Source of the DNA: Mytilisepta virgata
Taxonomy: Eukaryota; Mollusca; Bivalvia; Mytilida; Mytilidae
Direction: 5' to 3'
DNA length: 64,000 nucleotides
Assembly: GCA_028015205.1 (NCBI GenBank)
Contig: CM051518.1
Location: 60,901,978-60,965,977, forward strand
The notes below the pieces were generated by a model. It worked only from the letters and a program-made list of their open reading frames with translations. It was not told the DNA's origin and made no database searches. Position numbers and translations under genes: made by a program. This document shows, one piece after another, positions 32,601 through 47,600 of the stretch. How positions within the stretch are numbered: the first letter of the stretch is position 1; every line of letters begins with the position of its first letter.

Positions 32601-35600
32601 ATTTCCTTCTTTCCAAGAATGAGGTAGACATTCTTGGCAAAAGAAAATGTCAGACTTAGGTTGTAGGTGTTGCTAATAGACCTTTAATTATATAAATAAT
32701 ATTGCAGTATGCATTGTATACAAGAAATGCAGTAACTCAGAATAATGCTGATTGTCTTTTATTATCAACCTTTATTACATAATATTTTTGTCATCACCTT
32801 CCCTTATTATATGATAATCTATTTACATGATGTTACAGTTTGTGAGTACTTTAACCAGAGTAAAGTCCAAGCTTTCACAAAATAATAGAAATCATAACAA
32901 AAAAGGGAAAAGCTTAGGATTGTTATCTCATCCTAAAATATTTGTGGCGTCTAACCTTGATAGAATGACAATATTGTAGACTTAGTCATGTATAAAGTAT
33001 TGTTGAATTAGTTGGGCATTTTCTTTCATACTTTAGATCACCTGTCATTAGAATCACTTTTTCATTGCCTGTGTCGATACTCAAAAGAAAGTAATTTCAG
33101 ATAAAATACTGACTAAGGCTCCAAATTATTGAAAAAAGACATGATTTAATATTTTCTTAAACCGGTATACATGTATTTTTAGAGAAAAAAATGTGCACAC
33201 TTAAAAAATCTAGGAGTATGGATGCTGCAAAAAAATTCTGGGATCCAAGATTACTTCCTTGCCCATTTCCTCCTAACAAATCAAATTATTCTTCCTGTAG
33301 AAAATATTGAAATATCAACAAAGATCTTTATAGGTTTGGTTATCATTGAATTGATAAGTTTAACAGCACTATGGTGTAAATGTTTTGAAATTTAAATTTT
33401 ATGATGTTTCAGATATTACAATTTTTGTCTCCCACAAAAATCAACCTAACTGTGGCAGTTTTATTTATTATGTAAAACAAATATAAATTATGTTTTAATG
33501 ATAATGCCCTCTGCATAAGTAACTATTATATAAATATAGTACCAAAGTGTTACCCTTGACATAGAATTAATTTTTCCTTAAAAAACTGGGATAAATATGG
33601 TCAAACATTTTATTTTAAATATTATATGAATTTAGATAAATCTTACTAACTTCCTTATGTCAATAAAATGTACTTTCATTATGTATGCCTGTGACATTGA
33701 GTGAAATAATAATTAATTTTAAACAAATAGCTTTTATATGAAATCTAAAACAGGACTGCAGACATATTGTTAGGTTTTACAATTCCTCCAGGAAACTACA
33801 TAATCGCATTGATATGAATTTTTTCTTTTTTGTCATGTTGTAATCCGAGCACTAAAATGGGAAAAACATTGAAATTCATATTGTTGTGTTGGATCATTCA
33901 AAATAAATTATTGTTCAGAAATTATTTCAAATAGTTTAGAAATGATTTATTTACTTTAAAATCTGTTACTTAGTTATTTATTTCATCAAAGTAGTCAAAG
34001 GGACTCTTTTAATTGAGGCATGGGTCTCTTGAACACAGTTTCATGGTTTTTTTTTTTCTCGCCGCTGCTGGAAAGTAATACCTATGAGATAATACATATC
34101 TCATAGGGACATATCTCATAGGTATTACTTTCCAGCAGCGGCAGCGTAAACTTTTTTAATAACTTTGCACATGTAATACTTACAATTAAGATTTATGGTC
34201 CACAAGGTAGCTTATGGTATAAGGTTTGCCACAGTATACTTGTCTTGTGACTCTGACCTCATTTTCATGGTTCACAGACTTCATAAACATGAATTTAAAA
34301 TATGCGTCCAAGTTACGTGGTTAAATCATTTCTCAGCAACTGTAATACATAGGCCAACCATATTGGGTCTATAGATAGGTCTTAGTGGGTACATGCCAGT
34401 CTGACACCTGACTTGGGACCATGACCTCAATTTCATCTTGAGTGCCTGTCACTTTTTGTGGTTAAGTCCATTTCTCAGAAACTGTAATACCTAGACCCAC
34501 CGTATTTGGTCAATAGATAGTTCCTGGTGGGTACATGCGAGTCTGACACCTGCCTTTTGACCTTGACCTCAATTTCATGCTGGAGTGACCTGCCTCACAT
34601 TTTCGTTGTTAAGTCCATTACTCAGAAACTAGAATACAAAGATCCACCATATTTGGTCAATAGATAGTTCTTGGTGGGTACATGTCAGTCTGACACCTGG
34701 CTTGGGACCTTGACGTCATCTTAAAGTGACTTTTTACCTTTAACATGGTTAAGTCCTTTTTTCAGCAACTGTAATGCCTAGACCTACTGTATTTGGTCTA
34801 TTGACAGTTCTTGGTGGGTACATGCCAGCCTGACACTTGTCTCTGGACCTCGACCTCAATTTCATAGTTTAGTAACTTTCATCCAAATTTCTTGATTAAG
34901 TCCTTTTTTGAGCAACTGTTATACCTAGACCCATCCGTGTTTGGTCTATAGATAGTTCTTAGTGGGTACATGCAAGTTTGACAACTGTCTCTGGACTTTG
35001 ACCTCATTAGCATGCTTGAGTGACTTTGTCACATTTTCGAGATTAATTCCATTTCTCAGCAACTTTTAATACCTAGACCCACCATATTTGGTCAATAGAT
35101 AGTTCTTAGTGGACACATGTCATTATCGTATTTCCCTATGGCTATATCGACCTGCTGAGGCCTTCAGAATTTCCCGTATTTCGGCACTGTGACGTCGTAA
35201 AGAGTTGACCCGACCCTAATATGAGCTGACCCGAATATATCAGCGACGTCATAATGTTTGACCCAACGTTGACCCGAATATATCAGGAAAACATCCGGTT
35301 ATAGGCGGATGGCCATTGAAAAGCAAGAAATTCCATTAAGATTGCTAGTTAACAATACGATAAATTTATCATCAAGTTTTCTTCAAACAAATATTGTAAA
35401 ATATAAGCCGCTCAACACAATATAAAGCTTCACATTGTGTCTCGCGGCTGATATTTTACGATATACGTTTGCAGAAAACCTGATAATATGTACGTATGAC
35501 ACCTGCCTTTTGACCTTGACCTCAATTTTTTTTAATGCATTTTCCTTTGACTTGCAAAATGTCGGGTATCAGATAATCATTATTCTGTGTCCATGTGAGA

Positions 35601-38600
35601 CATGTAGTGTGTCCACTCTTGTTTAATTCTTTCATTCCAATTATGCAATATCAGGTTATATGGTCTAGTTTATATGCAATATAAATTGTATCTAACTTAA
35701 TTCATAAGGCAGAGTGATGCAAAGAAAGGGCTCAGGAGTTTCTCTTCTTTTGGCTAACTACAAAGTTGTAAATGTTAGAATACAATTTTTTGGGATTTCA
35801 TCATTGTTTATTCATGCGTATTCTTTATAATTTTACTTTTTAAATTCCTTTTATATATATTTTAGTTTTGACTACTTGTTAGCAGTTGAAATTAAAAATG
35901 TTATAAAAAAAAATTGTTTAGTATTTTTATACATTGTACAAATTACTGACTACATGTATATGTATGAATAATATTCTTTCTATTTTCAGAAACCAATTAT
36001 CTAGCGTATTTGATTTAGTCTATGATGTTGACTTACTAGACAGTCGAGACCCAACAAATCTACAGTTACTAGGCCGTCCAGATCTCAATGTTACATTCAC
36101 AAAATTTCATTGTTGGAGGCTTACCATGTATGATAAAGCAGTATTTCTAGATGCAGATACTTTAGTATGTTTATTTTGATATGGTTCATAATGACTTTTA
36201 TATCCTATTGGCATTCATTTATTTATAAGCTATGTTACAGGAGTGAAAACCAAGGTAATTAGCTTGATTAAAAATGCCAGCAGGTAGCATAGTTCTTTAA
36301 GAACTTTTATTTTAACAATTGACCACTTTCCAGTTTAATATTTATTACCTAGCCTGATTTCTAACAATGGCTGTGCTTATGTTCATGTGTAGACGATGTA
36401 ACACATACATGTATGCAATTTTACCAGTTCAACCCGGAACGAATCCAAAAGTGATAGGAATGTAAATCCTTAAAAAATATTAAGATCAGGTCAATTATGG
36501 ACAAAATGTGATGTCTGGCATAAATTATGCAAATTGACTAACTTTATAAAATGAGGACCCTCCTCTTACACATGCACCAGAGAATTCAACCTGATTTCAG
36601 TATAGTATGAGCAGAATAAGTTGGAAGATAAACATTTATTATGTCTAGTAGGGCACGTGATTGATGAATAAGAAAGCTCCAAACTGCTTAATTCTTAGAG
36701 CTCCTTGAGCTTTTGATAGGCCACAGTAAATTTTAAGAAAAATAGATTTTGTTAGTATTTTATTATCCTGTTATTAAACATTAAAAGAAGAAATTTATAG
36801 TAATTTGGGAATAGGTCAGTTAGTGCCCTATTAAGGTTTAAGTGGGTGAATCTATAAAATTTAACAAATTGGTAGGAGGAATCAGGTGATTTTATCATCG
36901 AAAAGGTCATAAGATTTGCAACAGGTCATGCTTATTACAAGTACAATACATGTATAAACAGTCTTCAATAGCTGAAAACTCTTAAGTCTTTAATGAAACA
37001 GTGAGCAGAATAGATCATCTTTATCTATACATGTACAATGTATCTGGTATTGTAGTGATATCAACCATTACTTTGAGTTAGGCTAGCTTAATTTTCTGAT
37101 ACAAATCATGCTACCATTGTTGATTGTCCATGTAATGATTTTCTCATTTCTTTTAGGTGATGTAACATAAGTTATCTTATAGGTTCTATATGTAAGAGAT
37201 AGTGGAATGTAAATAAAAGCTATAAAATAAAGATTTCAGACCAAACATCAACAGATCTTCAATATTTATGGAAAAATTTTTCTCTTAAACATGTCAGACT
37301 TATCTGTGAATTTTAAAGTTCTGTTAAAAGTAAATAAAGTATCTTCCTGTCCAAGTTAGTGAAAATTGTTTATGTAAATAGTTCATTTTATTGAATATAC
37401 AGGATTTAAATGACCCATAGTTGTTAAAAGGTAATAAATAAGATCTGTTCTGATATTTGAATAAAAGGATGAACTTTATTTATGAGACTTGTCCCACTGG
37501 TAAATTGCAAATTCAACAAATAAGAAATATTGGTTATATGCATAACATATGACATAAATTTTTACATTATTAATTTAATTGGATTGTATATAACTAAGGG
37601 ATGAATGTTACATAGTATACAATTTGGGGTGAATGATAATTGCATTTTCTATCAGGAATTCATTGTTAAATCTATAGAATTCATCGCTTTGCACTATAAT
37701 TAATTGATTTAGAAGTCATTAATGAACTTCAATATTGGTATTGGAATTTAGATATAAAATATGAACATTGCTAAGAGTAGATTTTTTTAACATTTTCGAT
37801 AAAATGAGGCTTTCTTAAGGTTTTTTTTCTCTCACTTTCATGTCTTTTGTAATGTTCTCTGTGTAAATTTTAGTTTTGTATCATTTAATAAGTATTTTTT
37901 GATTTCTTAACAATATTCTAGACCCATATATAAATTTTCAAGCAGCACTTACTGAGAAAAACTTTAGGATGAATAGACATCACGTACACGAAGAATGAAT
38001 GTAGAAAACAAGTCACTTATTTTGGAATGTTTCCACAAAATGACATCTATCTTGTTGTACATTAATTGATCAATTTGCTACACCAATAATAATGTAAAAA
38101 TAAATGTTGCAGACACAATTACAGTATGAAAACCTACATTTGGGTTCAAAGGTCAGATGCAGAGGTTAAGTTGAGAGATTTATTTTACAATATGACACTA
38201 GATTTTTAAAGTAATTATTGAGTTATTAGTAAGTCTGTTTCAAAAATAGTCGGAAGGTCACAAGACATGAACAATTTAAAATAAGTTTGGTTTGTTGGAG
38301 TATTATAATGTACATGTATTGTTACACACCAGCATATATCGAATATAAATTTTAAAATACATGTTTATGTATTATGAAGATAAAAAAACAACTATAAAGT
38401 TGAAATAAATTATAGTCAAATGCAAATTACTGACTTTTACATTACATATCATATATTGCAAGTGGTACTTGAGGCAAAACTGAAGCTTTTGTTATTAACC
38501 AGATGACAACAAAAGAATAACCAAAAACCATATAGGAACAAAACTATAACTCCTTAACCCAGATATAGTTGTTGGTGTGTCTAGGGAATGTTATGCTCCT

Positions 38601-41600
38601 TGCAGGATAACAAACCCAATCTGTTTCAAAGAAGAGAAGGCTAATATATATTATTTCCACGGATGATCCACTTTTGTGATCAGCTCTACTTCCATTTCTG
38701 GATTACCCTGATGTACTGTTGAACTAGTTATCATCTGAAGATGCATGCAGTATTTGCCATTAGATGTTTCAGCAAACTATATTGCCATGGGTAATAAAAA
38801 AGAATTAACTTTCTTTTTTTTGTGTATCAACTCTTAAAAGGACTGAATTGAGAGTGTCCTTGTTACACTGGTACAGTGCATTGTAAGTAATGCAAAAACA
38901 TAACAATTGTTGATTGTATTTTTATACGCCCGTCAAAATTTTGACAGGACATATTATGGTATACAAATGTCCGGCGTCCGTCTGTCCGTCGTAAACATGT
39001 CGCGCCGTAACTTGAGAATGACTCATCAAAATTTCACGAAACTTAACATAATTGTTTCTTATGATGGTCAAATGATCTGTATACTTTTTGGTGAAAATAA
39101 AATTAAAACTTTTTGAGTTATGGGACTCTGTAACTACATTTTTTTGTGAAACAGATGTGTGTTTTTTTCACATGTCGCGCCGTATCTCAAAAACGATTTA
39201 TGATTATTGCTTAAAACTTTACACACTTCTTAGTTATATTAATCTAAAATTCTGTATACTTTTTGGTGATGATTCAAAATTTTATTTTAGAGTTTTTGAG
39301 CTTTTGTAAAAAAAAAAAAGGGGGGGGGGGTTTCACATGTCGTGCCGTATCTCAAAAACGATTTATGATTATTGCTTAAAACTTTACACACTTCTTAGTT
39401 ATATTAATCTGAAGATCTGTATACTTTTTGGTGATGATTCTTTATTTTATTTTTGAGTTATTGAATTTTTATTGGGTTTTTTTGGTAAAAAAGGTAGTCT
39501 TTTTTGGTCAAGATATCGTGCCGTATCTCTATTGCTTAAAAGTTTACACGCTTATGTTTTGCCAGGTTTCCATATACATCCCACCAGCAGCTCCACTAAA
39601 TAAAGGAGGATTCCAAAAACATATATTATGTTTTTTTCACAAGACGACCGGGGTATCATGCGCTCGTGGCGCAGCTGTTTATTGTTTATGCGATAAATCT
39701 GAAATATTGTCTACTGAATAATAATATTGAGTTCCCTTTCACAGGTTTTACAAAATGTAGATGAGTTATTTGACAGAGAAGAGCTTTCAGCAGCTCCTGA
39801 TGCAGGTTGGCCAGATTGTTTTAATTCTGGTGTTTTTGTATTCAAACCGTCAGAGGAGACATATAATGCCATTCTGCAGTTTGCTTTAGATCAAGGCAGT
39901 TTTGATGGTAAGTTTGTCATATAGTCACAGCAGAATCACCCATAATTCCATAGATTTTGGTGGCCAGTGTAGATTGCAAGGTTTAGAGGGAGAAGTGAGT
40001 AACCAAAAAGATGATAAACCCCAAACCATTCTGTATGTTCCTATCCCAAGCCAGGACCCATAGATTTCAGAGGACTGTCTAATCTACATTGAATTTATTG
40101 TTATATGTTTATTATATGGAGTGCTGTGGAAGACTGTACTATTGTTTGGAATTTGTATTTACTCTTGGTGACATGTATCTACAGTAGTTCTTGTCTTAGG
40201 GGTAGTTGTAGGTTCATGTGAAAAAATACACACAACAATAGTAAGATGTTTTCAAATCCCATGTTCAGTACCCCAAAGCCTAATATTTTCATACAACATT
40301 TAGAATGAAATAGTGTTGTTGTCTACTAAGGTTTTGGTGAAAATCTTTGTCAGAAAAGAAAAAAAATGTTCATGGCTAAGTTTAAGGTTTCAAAAATTAT
40401 TTTGGCTAGCTGTTTCATTGAGGAAACATTCTAGAAAAAATGTTATGAAATGTTAGGTTCAGAACTTTCTTCTGACAGAAAAGTTGATATTCATATATAT
40501 TCAAAAGTTTTAAACAGGATTATAGAATTTAATATAATTCACTTGCCAGAACTTATTTTGACCTTTTATTTATGCTGTGATATATTTTGTATTTATAGGT
40601 GGAGATCAAGGATTACTGAATATGTTCTTTCGAGATTGGGCAACCAAAGACATATCACGTCATCTTCCATTTGTATATAATGTTGTGTCACAAGCTTTTT
40701 ACAGTTACTTACCAGCATTTAAACAGTGAGTTATAAAGAGATTTGCACATAAACTTTTGTCTGCATTTTTAGCTTATTTTTGAATTATGTAATACATACA
40801 TGTACAAAATCTATCATTTAAAAGATAAAGTGGTTGTTAAGATCAGTTTTAATACTTGACAAAAATGTATTGATTATTATGATGCAGTTGTAGAAGTCAA
40901 TATTCAAACATGATGTAACATGTGCAGTGCAGATATTATCTTCTCTATATCTGAGTCATATATATATTACCAATTTAAATGTAATATGATAACAACTGAA
41001 AATAACGGGGGAACAAACCTTGTCATCATGCTGTTTACTTCAACGCTGCTATATTGTAGTGTTTCTTGGATATAGAACATTTGTGTAAATAACCAACTTT
41101 TGCAGATATATCCAAACCTATTTACCAGTATAAAGGGCAGCCAAGAGATGAGAATGATCACCCATTACTTAGAGATTAATTTTGGGAAACTTTTTCTACA
41201 CTGCCCTTTATACATGTAGATGTGCTATACAGAGATGCCCTCAGAATTTGTTGTCAGAATTATATTTTTTGTCTGAAAAAATTTTGGAAGTATCATATTC
41301 CTTGGATTTATATTCATGTGTTTTATATGCATCTTTTATAGTATTTATTATTCAAGAAAAACTCAGTTTATTACTTGTATTGCAGTTTTGGTTACAATTA
41401 TTTCTGTTTCAGATTTAAAGATAATGTAAAAATAGTTCATTTTATTGGTGCTACCAAACCATGGCATCAAACATATGATACCTCATCAGGGAAAGTTAAT
41501 CCTCTACCAGGCTCTGGTCATAATCAAGAATTTTTAGAGTTCTGGTGGACAGTTTTCATGTCAGATGTACAGCCGTTACTGGATCCAAGCTTGGTTTGTA

Positions 41601-44600
41601 TTATATTGTCAATAATGGTACAGTTCTGATCTGTTTTTTATTTTTCAATTTAGTGTGTGGTGTTTTTTTTTTAAGTTGCATGATTGGAAAGAGTGACAGA
41701 TTTCTGATTCTATGAAATGTGTTGTATGTGTATATTTATTAGTTTCACTTGTATAAATAATGAGTGATAACTGATAATGTACGTTGTAGACGTTACAAGC
41801 AAGATTGTTAGTCTGTAAAAGATTTAAGATTTTGAGATTTATTTTTCAACATTGATAAAAATGTGTTTGATATTTATTGGTTCAAGAAAAAAAAATTCAT
41901 TTTGAGTACTTCTACATTGTGTTGAACTTAAGAATTCTTTCAGGTTTCCTTAAAATTGTACCAAAAAAACAACCCTTTTCAATCTTTTTTGTTGATACAT
42001 GTCTGCTTGATGGACTTTTCTATTGTTATATGGATTGATTATTTACATTGTATGGAATAGTTTAATTTATCCTATCTTTGAAATATAAGATTTTTGGGTA
42101 ATAAAGTGATGATTTTGTTCTGAATTCCATTATTTTTAACCGTTTTCTACATACCGGGTAAATAACTTTTCTTGTTACATTGATTTTTTTTAATTTGACA
42201 ATGCAAAATTCATACTGGTGAATATTTGGAATTTTCCTTCTTGGAAATAATTTGAATAATTTTGTAAAATTAAGACCATATGAAAAAAGGCATTTAAATA
42301 AAAGATTCAATACTATGGGCCAAATTTGAAACATCTGATGCATGACAGAAGCCATTATATAAGGGAAACTACTTAACCAATGTATTCCTGTGTCAATTTA
42401 ATGCTGCACTATAGTTACAATATGAATGGATTCGAGAAAAAAGATGTGGCATATCTACCTATTGGAAACTTAGACGACCTTGGTGGTGGCGCTTTTTACC
42501 TTTTTGCTGTATAAAATTTTTGTCTTGTTTTCCATGGAAGGTAATTTTTTCACCAAAATATATCATTTTTCACTGCTGTTTTCATTTTATTTTGTCATGA
42601 CTACTTTTGTTTGGTTAAATATTTATTATAACAAGCTAAGGTATTCTCATTGTCTGATGTGTGTTAGTGTTTGTGATGTTTCACATGTTTATGAAATGTG
42701 TGTATGTGTGTGTTTGAAAATATGATTTTTGTAGTACATTGATCAAGTTTTTGTTAAAGAACATTTAGAAAGTTTTGTAGTGTGGATTTTTTTTCTTCAG
42801 AACACTGTTTGTTAAATGTCTTGTCTGTTTGATTTTGTGTGTGTCAGTATGTTGTGGTTTATGTCATTCCATTTATATATGTATCATACTGTATATGTAT
42901 ATTTTATCACATTTCATCTTGCGTGATACATGTAGATACAACTCATTGTCTTATTTACATTTAAGTAAGTGTATAGAAGTATATACAACTTATTTGAATT
43001 TTCATTTAATGTAACACTGTTTTACACAAAAATTCAAACGTTTTTTAGTCATTCTATTAAGCATGGCTCTGCTATTGAAATTATGCTGAGATATATTTTT
43101 GTCCTAAAATATCATCAGATTTAAAATCGTAGATTTAATGGTTTTTCCAAAATTTTGAAGGAAAGTATATTTGACAAAACATTATTTAAGATGGCCATTT
43201 GATTTAAGGTGGTACCCAACACTACAGGGAGATAATTCATAAAAATCACCAGAGCGTTTTAATCAAATTTAATAAGTAAAGAGAAATTAAGCTTCTCTAT
43301 GATCAAAATTGATGTTTGCCAAACTGCTATATATTCAATGAAATTATTCCCGTGAACTGTGAAATTCTATTTACTAAAACAAATCAACATTTATGTCAAA
43401 AGGTCAAAGTAAATATTTCCTAAAAAATTTATGAAAATTAAACGAGCCAAATTTATTTTAGTCAAGGTGTTGGGTACCACCTTAAAGACTGATTTATGTA
43501 ATATTTTTGACAAGGAAGCTTTTATCTTTTGCACTTTTTTGTAAACATAACTTACAAACATGCCCAATTTTGAAGTCAAACATTATCACATCATTACATG
43601 TATATATATGATTTGCATGTTAAAGTTCTGTATACTGGGGTATAAATGGGTCTGGTAAGTTGAAGGCCATTTATTTTCTGGTATGATGTGCATTTTACAC
43701 ATTATATATTATTTGATGGAATGAAATGTTAACATTTTTGAATTTTCGTTTTGTGATTTTGCATTGTTTATGATATTGAATGAAATTTACAATGACAGGC
43801 ATACAAAGGTGGTTATTAACTGTTTAATATCTGTAATAAATTTTCAGTTTAAAATTTGTGGATAAGATCAGGGTTTATGAAGTAAGAATTACAGGGGATA
43901 ACATTGAGTAATCAACTTCACCTTTGTATGCCTTAAACCTTTCTCCAGCTTCATGATTTGAAATTAATGCATTTTATTTCCTACTTACAGATGAGCATGC
44001 TAACAGCTACGGTAAGAAATCATACATTTTTCTAATAATCTAGTTATTTCTGATATTTTAGAGTTGATTTTAAGTAGGTTCAATTGATTTATAGTTTTGT
44101 TGTCTGTTTCTTTAGATAGTCTACTTGTTTAAGTTAACAGAAGTCAACACTTTAACACAAAATTAATATTGGAAAAAGATAACAGCATATAAACACAAGG
44201 AATAAATAACTTTTGTCATTTAGTAGTAAGATTCTTCATATGTTTTGCAAAGTTTTAATTTAGATGTAACATCAAATAAGTCTAAAAATTTTGCTTCTCA
44301 GATCTATTGTTACTTTTAAATCAGTGAATTTTTTAGGCAAACATATCCAGTGTTCCAGATAAGCAAAGTATTTGCATAAATATGAATAAAATTTTCAATA
44401 AAACCAAGTGTTCCAATGTAAAATATGCACAAAAATTAGCAGTATACAATTGAATGACCAACTTGACTGTATAATGCCATGTTATAGAAATGTTACTTGT
44501 CCAAACATAAATACAGTCTCTTGTAGATAGAAAACAATAATATAGGATGCTACTACAAAAATTGTAAGCATATTCAGTTAAATTCACAAGGAGGAAGTAC

Positions 44601-47600
44601 CAAGTAGATAAACACCCTTATCAAAAACCATGATATCCAATCTGATCTAGTGGAAGGTCGCGAGTTTGATCCAACACCAGATCAAACCAAAGACTATAAA
44701 ACTTGTATTTGCTGCTTTCTCTGCCAAGCATACAACATTTGGGAGTAATAGCAAAGGCTCTGAGTCAGAATAATGTGTCCATGGGTTACATGTCTTCCTT
44801 CAGATTGTTACCTTGTGAGCTAGCGCATTAATAATCCCGTTGAGCATATCAGTCTAGTACAAAGCAAGGTTCACGTTCATATCGTATCAAAATGTTCTCG
44901 TCCTGATATGCATGTAATAATGACCACTCGACATTAAACAATAATCCATCCATCCGATCATGAAACTGATAAATAAATTACCCAATGCAACTAAGGCTTA
45001 TCTGTAACACTGCATATCATTTTCATATATAACAGATAGGTTGAATTATAAATTATTTCATTTATGAAATGGTAGCACTGCTTGTTAATACTAACCCCTT
45101 CATTTTGCACTGTTGTATTTTACTGACAATCCTATTCTCAGACTCATAGCTATTCAAATTGAGATTTACATGTATAATAAAGTGTATCTTTGCTTTAAGC
45201 CAATTTATTGTCATACTTACTTAAGCCATTTTACTATCTTACTGTATATCAAGTCAAATTTGCATTGGATAAGAAAGACAAAGTTCCTCTCTTAATCAGT
45301 ATATATATATAATATGCATGCTTGAATTTTTGTTGAAAAGTTGTTAATGATTCCAGGGACCGAAGTTGGCTATATTAAACAAAATGAAGTTATTTAGTTA
45401 AAATATCTAGAATGAATAATATTTCAACAGATTAATGTTAGCATTTTAAGCTGAAATGGAGTTATTTTCCTCTGTTATCTATGAACAGCATACCTGATAA
45501 TCTTTGAGAAAATTGCTGTCCAATATAGACAATTTTAGATTTTATTACTAAATGATGTAATTTTCAGTAAGATGGATAACTTTTTTTAATCCAGTAAGTT
45601 GCCATATTAATTTCAAACCAATATTTGCAGGAAAACACTGTATTAGCATAGTTATATTTAGATTATTGCCACAATAAACACACACATATGTAGAATAGTT
45701 GTTAACTACCAAGCCTGATTAGAATTAGTTAAACTGCCTAAAAATCTCACTGCTTAAGTTGACATTAAAGGTAAGGCAGGTAAAATTTGAAAAAATGTGT
45801 TAAAACTTTTGCAGGAATTTTAGTATGGGGAAGTTGAATATTTATGGGCCATTAGTACTGTTCCTGCAGGACATTGGCTGTTTAGAATCTAACTGCCACT
45901 ATTAAAAAGCTTCAATCATTGCTTTGCAAGATGATAGCTTCAAAAGAAGAACAAGATGTTGCATGGATAAGAATCTGTATACTGACTCTGATAAAAACTA
46001 CAACATCTGTCTTTTAGTTTGTTTGCTATAGAAAGTTCTTGATAGAATGGCACATCTGATGTGACATGGTTTTGTTTTACCTGGGTGACTTCAAGTATTA
46101 TTGCATAGGATGCATTATCTTATTGTCCTCCTCTTTAACTAAATACAAATTCTGTGAGCAGGAAAAAGAGCAGACTGATTGTGAAATTTAGATTTCATGG
46201 TAACTCCTCTGTGTCCTCGAGCATGCAGTGCACAACTTCTTTGGAATATTCAATTTTCAGTTATGGGATTCATAAACCTAATTTAAAAAAAAATAAATAA
46301 TATAAACAATGAAATGATTTACCAGTAATTTACTTGGTCGTGACTTTTTTTTGGGGGGGGGGGTTTTGTTGTTCGTTGTATCCATGTGCTTGGTGAATGT
46401 AGCATGTTTTTGTAATATTTGTTGTGTTGTGTTTTTATTCTTGTGTTCAGTATGTTTTTTTTTGACTTATTTATTATCTGAGTATAATTTTCAATGGAAT
46501 GCGTTCTTTCACTTTCTTTACAGCACTGATTGTTCATTGTCTGTCTTTAAATTTCTTGGAATGGAAGATTTATAAGATCCTTGAGTGCATTTCCTACAAA
46601 ACAGAAAGTTAACTCTTCTGGCCCTAAGGGCCATGTGAGATTTTGTAATCACTTAGCGTCCATCGTCCGTCTGTCCATCCGTCGTCCATCGGTTAACTTT
46701 TCATATTTTGGTCTTCTCTTCTGAAACCATGGAGCCAAATGAACTGACACTGTGTATGAAGCATCTATGAAAGAACCTTTATAAAGTTTGCATATCTTTT
46801 CCCAATCCAACAAAAACATGGCCGCCATGTACAAATACTATTTTCTCAATGGTCAAATTTTTAAAAATCCTCTCTGCTGAAACCATATAGCCAAATGAAA
46901 TGAAACCTGATATGAAGTATCTATGGAAGGAAATTATAAATTTTGCATGTTTTTCTGATCGGACGACTAATTTGGTCACCATGAGCAGATCCTATTTTCT
47001 CATTGTTCAAATTTAGAAAATCTTCTCTTCTGAAACCATATAGCCAAATAAACTCAAACTCTGTAAGAAACTACGTAAGAAGCATCTATGGAAGGTCCTT
47101 TATAAAGTGCGTATTTTTTCTCGATCGGACAACTAACATGGCTACTGTGAACAAATCCTATATCTAATCTTATTGGTCAACAATATTGTACTCTGAAACC
47201 GTGTAGCCAAATGAAATGTTGTAAAAAGCATTTATGAAAGGACCTTTACACATTTGCATGTTTCAACGTACGACCAGAGGTAAAATCTTGAATGAAAACA
47301 ATCCATAAATGTTGAAATTATTCTCTTTTATTTAAAAAAATTCAGGAATTTGATTTGGTGCAATATTATTTTCTTAGTGTGTTTGTTCAGTTCTATTTAA
47401 TTACATGCAAGTATACATGTAGCTGAACTAATTTTCAATCTCTTAGGCAATATTTGTTTGGAACAGGTTGTTCAACCATAATTGTATCCAAATGGGGTTA
47501 TGCACAAACATTAAATTGGAAGTACTTCATTAAATTACATGTACATAATTTTTGAAATCAATCAGTATGTTGTAAAAATTTAACCTACCCAATTGTTATG

